The translations under genes and the position numbers were made by a program. Positions 60,160-64,000 of a DNA stretch of 64,000 bases are shown piece by piece. Origin of the DNA: Candidatus Nanosynbacter sp. HMT-352 (GTDB taxonomy: Bacteria > Patescibacteriota > Saccharimonadia > Saccharimonadales > Saccharimonadaceae); assembly GCF_021222645.1 (NCBI RefSeq), contig NZ_CP089520.1, positions 310,001 to 374,000 on the forward strand. The letters run 5' to 3'. The first letter of the stretch is position 1. Each line of letters begins with the position of its first letter. Below the pieces are notes generated by a model. The model did not search any database and was not told the origin of the DNA. It was given only the letters and a program-made list of their open reading frames with translations.

Positions 60160-60612
60160 TCAATCCAATTCTTTTCGCCAAAGAGATAAACATTTCTTAG
60201 TGGATGGCGATATTTGGTCAAATCCAATTCTCTGGTAAAATCCTTCAGCAGATTTCAAGGAATACAATTCGATAACACGCGCATCCGGATATTCTCCAGC
60301 TAAAGCCGCAATAGCCGCTCGCCCAATTCCTCGATTACGTGCAACTTTACTAACAAAAAGATCTTCTATCGTAATCTTATATCCATCGAGACAGGCAGTC
60401 ACAAGTCCAAATGACAACTCATCAGAAGTATCGACAACAAAAACATCACTACAGTAATAATTATTCATACCCTCTATGTAACCTATTAAAGCCCCCTTCG
60501 CATCGGTCATAGAGTCGCAGCCTGAGGTATATTCTACATAAGCAGGAACTGCCCGATTCAAAACCTCGTCGTCATCTACCGATAATTTAGTAAGCCTCAC
60601 CTCAGGACTCAT
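60160..60612 (-). CDS. GNAT-family N-acetyltransferase
   Basis: 150 residues. The acetyl-CoA binding loop is VARNRGIGRAAIAALA, preceded by the strand IEDLFVSKV and followed by VIELYSLKSAEGFYQRIGF. Target unknown. A clear promoter (60619-60647) puts the ATG six bases behind TAAAGT, a leaderless start. Confidence 0.88.
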   Translation of the reverse strand: MSPEVRLTKLSVDDDEVLNRAVPAYVEYTSGCDSMTDAKGALIGYIEGMNNYYCSDVFVVDTSDELSFGLVTACLDGYKITIEDLFVSKVARNRGIGRAAIAALAGEYPDARVIELYSLKSAEGFYQRIGFDQISPSTKKCLSLWRKELD

Positions 60613-60618
60613 ACTGAA

Positions 60619-60647
60619 ACTTTAACATGTGAAATGTATTTTGTCAA
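60619..60647 (-). promoter_or_regulatory. GNAT promoter (leaderless)
   Basis: Minus strand TTGACA (60647-60642), 17 bp, TAAAGT (60624-60619), then six bases to the ATG at 60612. Confidence 0.8.
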
Positions 60648-61336
60648 TTTACTTCAGTACACTTTTCCAGAATGCCTGACATCGCGCTTTTTTCAGCTTC
60701 CGTTACCCACAAGCGATATCGTCGCTTTATTGCTATCTGGCGCGCTACATACTGACAACGAAACGGCTTATTGCTCGGCAGCCAAGTCGCCGCGTCGCCG
60801 TCACCTTTGGCTTGGTTCGCTGGACCATCAACCGCCAACAGATTTAACGGATCATTCGCCAACTTCTCTCGTTCTTCTGGAGATATTTGTTGTGCGCCCT
60901 TTTGCCAAGCATCGCTCAAAGCCACGACGTGATCAATCTGAACCTTAGAACTGGTTTTTTCGCCGCGCTGAAATTGGATTGTTTGACCAGTGTACGGATC
61001 ATTCAATACACCCGACAAAACTCGACATTTTTCATCAATTTTCTCATCTATCAAATCTCGCGCCAGAATCACTTCCCGCACAGAGCAGCCGTTAATTTTG
61101 CCCCAGCCGTTGCCGAATTGCTTTCTGGAATAGCCAGTCTTTGGCGCACGCCCTTTAACTTCTATCTTTTCCAATTCCGCTTTGGCATTCGAATTGCCAA
61201 ATAATTCTCGTTGTGTTGAAGTTTGAATTGTCTGAGGTTCGGGTTGTGAAATTCGCGAAGCCCAAACCGCCACACCAGCCACCAAAATTACCAGTGCAAT
61301 CACCACTTGCCGACGTCGTATTTTATTCACCCTCAT
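60644..61336 (-). CDS. Secreted HNH nuclease (GmrSD C-terminal/DUF1524-like)
   Basis: 230 residues. N-terminal signal anchor (about 10-28), then a domain with VQIDHVVALSDAWQKGA and NDPLNLLAVDGPANQAKGDGDAATWLP, the H-N-H pattern of DUF1524-type nucleases. Secreted nucleases of this kind probably degrade external DNA; in a small-genome epibiont this may feed nucleotide salvage (inference). Two cysteines, NGCSV and EKCRV, may pair. Leaderless start, TATAAT six bases upstream. Confidence 0.82.
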   Translation of the reverse strand: MRVNKIRRRQVVIALVILVAGVAVWASRISQPEPQTIQTSTQRELFGNSNAKAELEKIEVKGRAPKTGYSRKQFGNGWGKINGCSVREVILARDLIDEKIDEKCRVLSGVLNDPYTGQTIQFQRGEKTSSKVQIDHVVALSDAWQKGAQQISPEEREKLANDPLNLLAVDGPANQAKGDGDAATWLPSNKPFRCQYVARQIAIKRRYRLWVTEAEKSAMSGILEKCTEVN

Positions 61337-61342
61337 GACTGT

Positions 61343-61350
61343 ATTATAAT
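61343..61350. promoter_or_regulatory. Symmetric -10 shared by divergent leaderless genes
   Basis: The palindrome ATTATAAT contains TATAAT on the plus strand (61345-61350) and on the minus strand (61348-61343). Each is six bases from a start codon: 61357 (plus) and 61336 (minus). Confidence 0.75.
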
Positions 61351-61356
61351 TAAACT

Positions 61357-63870
61357 ATGACTAAAGTTCCACGCCTACTTGACACATTCACACCAAATTA
61401 TTACAACCTAACTCTCGATTTAACACGCGCCGAGGAAAAAGAATTTTCTGGCACAGTTATCATTTCTGGCAATTCCACCAGCGAATCAATTTTGCTACAT
61501 TCCAAAGGCTTAACAATTCAATCAGCCACAATCGACGATCAGCCCGCCGGCGTCTCATTTGGTGAGTTTGACGAATTGAGATTATCTCAGCCGAACCTTA
61601 AAAACGGAAATCACACAATTCACATCATTTTTTCCGGAAATATTACCGACGCAATGCACGGCTTGTATCCTTGTTATTTCACTCACGACGGCATTAAAAA
61701 ACAACTTTTCGCTACTCAATTTGAATCGCATCACGCCCGCGAAGTTTTCCCTTGCGTTGACGAACCAGCCGCCAAAGCTGAATACGATTTGACGTTAATA
61801 ACTCGCCCAGGGATAACAGTTTTGGGAAATATGCCCGTAAAAAGCGAAGAAGAAAATGATGATTCTCTCACGACAACATTTGAGAAAACACCGCGAATGA
61901 GCAGTTATCTTCTGGCTTTTGTCATCGGTGAATTGCACAAAAAATCCGCTCGCACCAAATCTAGTGTCGAGGTCAACGTCTGGGCGACACCAGCTCAGAA
62001 TGAAAATACCTTAGATTTTGCGTTAGACATCGCCACTCGCTCAATTGATTTTTATGACGAATATTTCGGCGTCAAATATCCATTGCCAAAATCCGATCAC
62101 GTCGCCCTTCCCGACTTTTCGTCTGGCGCAATGGAAAACTGGGGATTGATTACTTACCGCGAAAGTTGTTTACTTGCGGACCCAGAATTGACCCCAGAAT
62201 CATCCAGGCGATTTATCGCGACCGTAATTGCGCACGAGCTTAGCCATCAATGGTTTGGCAATCTCGTTACCATGAACTGGTGGAATGATTTATGGCTCAA
62301 TGAAAGCTTTGCCAATATGATGGAGTACGTGGCGATTGATGCATTACACCCCGAATGGCGCATGTGGGAAGATTTTGCCACGAATGAAGTAACAGCCGCA
62401 CTTAGAAGAGACAGCTTAGATGGCGTTCAATCCGTTCAAGCCGACGTCAATCATCCAGACGAAATCAGCACATTATTTGACCCGGCGATTGTTTATGCTA
62501 AGGGCGGACGACTGCTTGTTATGGTCAGGAAGCTTATTGGCGAAGAGGCATTTCGCGCTGGACTTAAATCATATTTTGAAAAATTCGCGTATAAAAACAC
62601 TGTCGGAAATGACCTGTGGCAAGAATTAGAGTTGGCGAGCGGTCAGCCAATTGTCAATCTAATGAACACTTGGATTTCCCAACCTGGCCTTCCTGTCGTA
62701 TCAGTTTCAAATAGTCACGACACCGCGATTTTAAGTCAGGAACGATTCTTCATCGGCGAGCACCAACCATCTGACGCATTATGGCCGATTCCATTATTCG
62801 CAAACCAGCCACTTGATGTAAAAATCTTGAATCAAAAAGAAACCACCGTTTCCATTGAAAAGCCATTACAATTAAACTGTGGCTTAAGCGCCCACTTCGT
62901 CACCAAATATGACGAATCCTCTCGCGAATATTTATTGAAGAACATTACAGAGTTGCCAACCCTGGATAAGATTTGTATCTTACAGGACGTGACAATACTC
63001 GCCCGCGCTGGATTTGAAAACTCGGCGTCACTACTTCCATTGGCATTGTCGCTAAAAACCGAAACCAACGAAAAAGTCTTCGGTATGGCGGCTGGCGCCT
63101 TGACGGAACTGCGAAAGTTCGTAGACGATAATGACGCCGCCAGAGATTCATTAAAGAAAATTTCTGGAGAATTTGCGCATGCCACATTTAAGGAATTAGA
63201 TTGGGATGAAAAAGCTGGAGAATCGGACGACGACCGCGAACGACGCACCACGGCTCTGAGTTTGATGATTTATAGCGAAGATAAAGAAGTTTTGAACGAG
63301 GCAAAAACGCGTTTTGATAGTAATAAATTGGAAGACTTACCGACAGAAATTCGAGCTTTAATTATCAGCGCAAACGTGAGACATTTCGAGACGACAGAGA
63401 TGATTGATAATCTCTTTGCTGCATATAAGAACACGCCGTCAAATGACCTGCAGAATGATATTGCAATTGGACTAACTTCCACCAAAAACCCTGAAACAGC
63501 AGAAAAAATTCTTGCCAATATTAAAGATTCCAATATTATCCGCCCGCAAGACGCCAGCCGTTGGTTCGTGTATTTGATTCGGACCAGAGAAAGCCGCCAG
63601 ATTGCTTGGAATTGGCTAAAAGAAAACTGGGCATGGGTCGAAGAGAAATTTGGTGATGACAAAAGCTATGACGATTTTATTCGCTATGCTGCCACAGCCC
63701 TATTGACAACCGACGAACTTGACGACTTTCGACAATTCTTTGAGCCGATGGAAAATATTCCAGCCCTAACCAGAACGATTAAGTTGGGGATTACAGAAAT
63801 TAAAGCACGCACTGAGTTGATTGAGCAAGATAAGGCGGATGTGCTCTCTGCTTTGCAAACAACACTGTGA
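61357..63870 (+). CDS. M1-family zinc aminopeptidase
   Basis: 837 residues. Exopeptidase motif GAMENWGL, zinc site HELSHQWFGNLVTMNWW...NESFANMMEY (HExxH-18-E), and a C-terminal helical ERAP-like domain. Releases N-terminal amino acids from peptides; no signal peptide, so cytoplasmic. In a peptide-scavenging organism it supplies amino acids. ATG six bases behind TATAAT. Confidence 0.95.
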   Translation: MTKVPRLLDTFTPNYYNLTLDLTRAEEKEFSGTVIISGNSTSESILLHSKGLTIQSATIDDQPAGVSFGEFDELRLSQPNLKNGNHTIHIIFSGNITDAMHGLYPCYFTHDGIKKQLFATQFESHHAREVFPCVDEPAAKAEYDLTLITRPGITVLGNMPVKSEEENDDSLTTTFEKTPRMSSYLLAFVIGELHKKSARTKSSVEVNVWATPAQNENTLDFALDIATRSIDFYDEYFGVKYPLPKSDHVALPDFSSGAMENWGLITYRESCLLADPELTPESSRRFIATVIAHELSHQWFGNLVTMNWWNDLWLNESFANMMEYVAIDALHPEWRMWEDFATNEVTAALRRDSLDGVQSVQADVNHPDEISTLFDPAIVYAKGGRLLVMVRKLIGEEAFRAGLKSYFEKFAYKNTVGNDLWQELELASGQPIVNLMNTWISQPGLPVVSVSNSHDTAILSQERFFIGEHQPSDALWPIPLFANQPLDVKILNQKETTVSIEKPLQLNCGLSAHFVTKYDESSREYLLKNITELPTLDKICILQDVTILARAGFENSASLLPLALSLKTETNEKVFGMAAGALTELRKFVDDNDAARDSLKKISGEFAHATFKELDWDEKAGESDDDRERRTTALSLMIYSEDKEVLNEAKTRFDSNKLEDLPTEIRALIISANVRHFETTEMIDNLFAAYKNTPSNDLQNDIAIGLTSTKNPETAEKILANIKDSNIIRPQDASRWFVYLIRTRESRQIAWNWLKENWAWVEEKFGDDKSYDDFIRYAATALLTTDELDDFRQFFEPMENIPALTRTIKLGITEIKARTELIEQDKADVLSALQTTL

Positions 63871-63900
63871 TATATTATGCCACATTTTTGACAAAATCTA

Positions 63901-63929
63901 TTGACATTTTATCCTATTAGTGATATAAA
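63901..63929 (+). promoter_or_regulatory. Promoter of the hairpin-leader family, copy E
   Basis: TTGACA at 63901-63906, 17 bp, TATAAA at 63924-63929. Confidence 0.75.
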
Positions 63930-63936
63930 TATATTA

Positions 63937-64000
63937 GCTTTTGTTGATGGAACAAATGTTTTGTCCGAAAGCGCACCTTGACAAGTTGAGAGAGTTTATA
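63937..64000 (+). promoter_or_regulatory. Structured leader, copy E (cut by window end)
   Basis: P1 GCTTTTG (63937-63943) with CGAAAGC (63966-63972), the same element as copies B and C with a further matched change. TTGACAAG follows as in copy B, and ACAAGTTGAG (63981-63990) could be the P2 5' strand. The downstream gene lies outside the window. Confidence 0.65.

Overview
The window looks like a chromosomal segment of a Candidatus Saccharibacteria (TM7/CPR) type organism. The reasons are short intergenic gaps, chains of overlapping genes, CCA-encoding tRNA genes, TGA used as a normal stop codon, many start codons placed 6-7 nt behind a -10 box (leaderless mRNAs), and divergent but complete core proteins (RpoB, RpoC, EF-G, ClpP, trigger factor, RecG, NusA). 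This is inference from gene content and style; no search was run.

Layout. 1-3.7 kb: end of a eukaryote-type glycogen branching enzyme, a small membrane protein with a hairpin leader, a ThrE-like exporter and an HD hydrolase. 3.7-10.2 kb (minus): fusA, a membrane-anchored trypsin-like protease, yajQ, rpsG and rpsL. 10.2-11.1 kb: an orphan membrane protein. 11.2-18.5 kb: rpoC and rpoB. 18.6-22.4 kb: nucleotide enzymes (tmk, a HIT protein, dcd, folA, thyA). 22.4-26.4 kb: hisS-tig-clpP and an SpoU methylase. 26.4-27.8 kb: two orphan genes, each behind a long structured leader. 27.8-34.3 kb: an FAD oxidase flanked by two inverted tRNA-Leu genes, a secreted TasA-like subunit with a dedicated signal peptidase fused to a LamG domain, and typA. 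34.3-37.5 kb: a DUF2569-like protein, rarA, an SPFH protein and tRNAs. 37.5-42.4 kb: an accessory (probable defence) island with a structured RNA leader, a HinfI-like restriction-modification pair, and an opposing six-gene operon of four tandem mini-HTH proteins, a winged-helix protein and a CHAT protease. 42.4-50.6 kb: a GH13 glucosidase, a DUF421 protein, and tyrS-HAD-recG-unknown-rsmD. 50.6-60 kb: a class A PBP and the nusA-clpC-HExxH-radA-PIN/TRAM operon. 60-64 kb: a GNAT, a secreted HNH nuclease, an M1 aminopeptidase and the start of a further structured leader.

Three things stand out. First, a promoter/leader family occurs five times (1217, 11122 minus, 26448, 27007, 63901). It has TTGACT/TTGACA, exactly 17 bp, a TATAA-like -10, then a 5' hairpin that in all but one copy opens with AGCTTT. 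Two complete long copies show compensatory base changes that preserve two competing helices, as expected of a switching RNA, and all products seen are orphans. Second, the CHAT protease / tandem HTH operon converges on the R-M operon with a 2-nt gap and has two promoters carrying the same 22-bp repeat plus palindromes; it may be a regulated abortive-infection-like module. Third, there are molecular oddities in core machinery: tRNA-Gly(GCC) with a coordinated G19-C56 to U19-A56 change, and an RNA polymerase beta' that has lost all zinc-ligand cysteines at both canonical sites.
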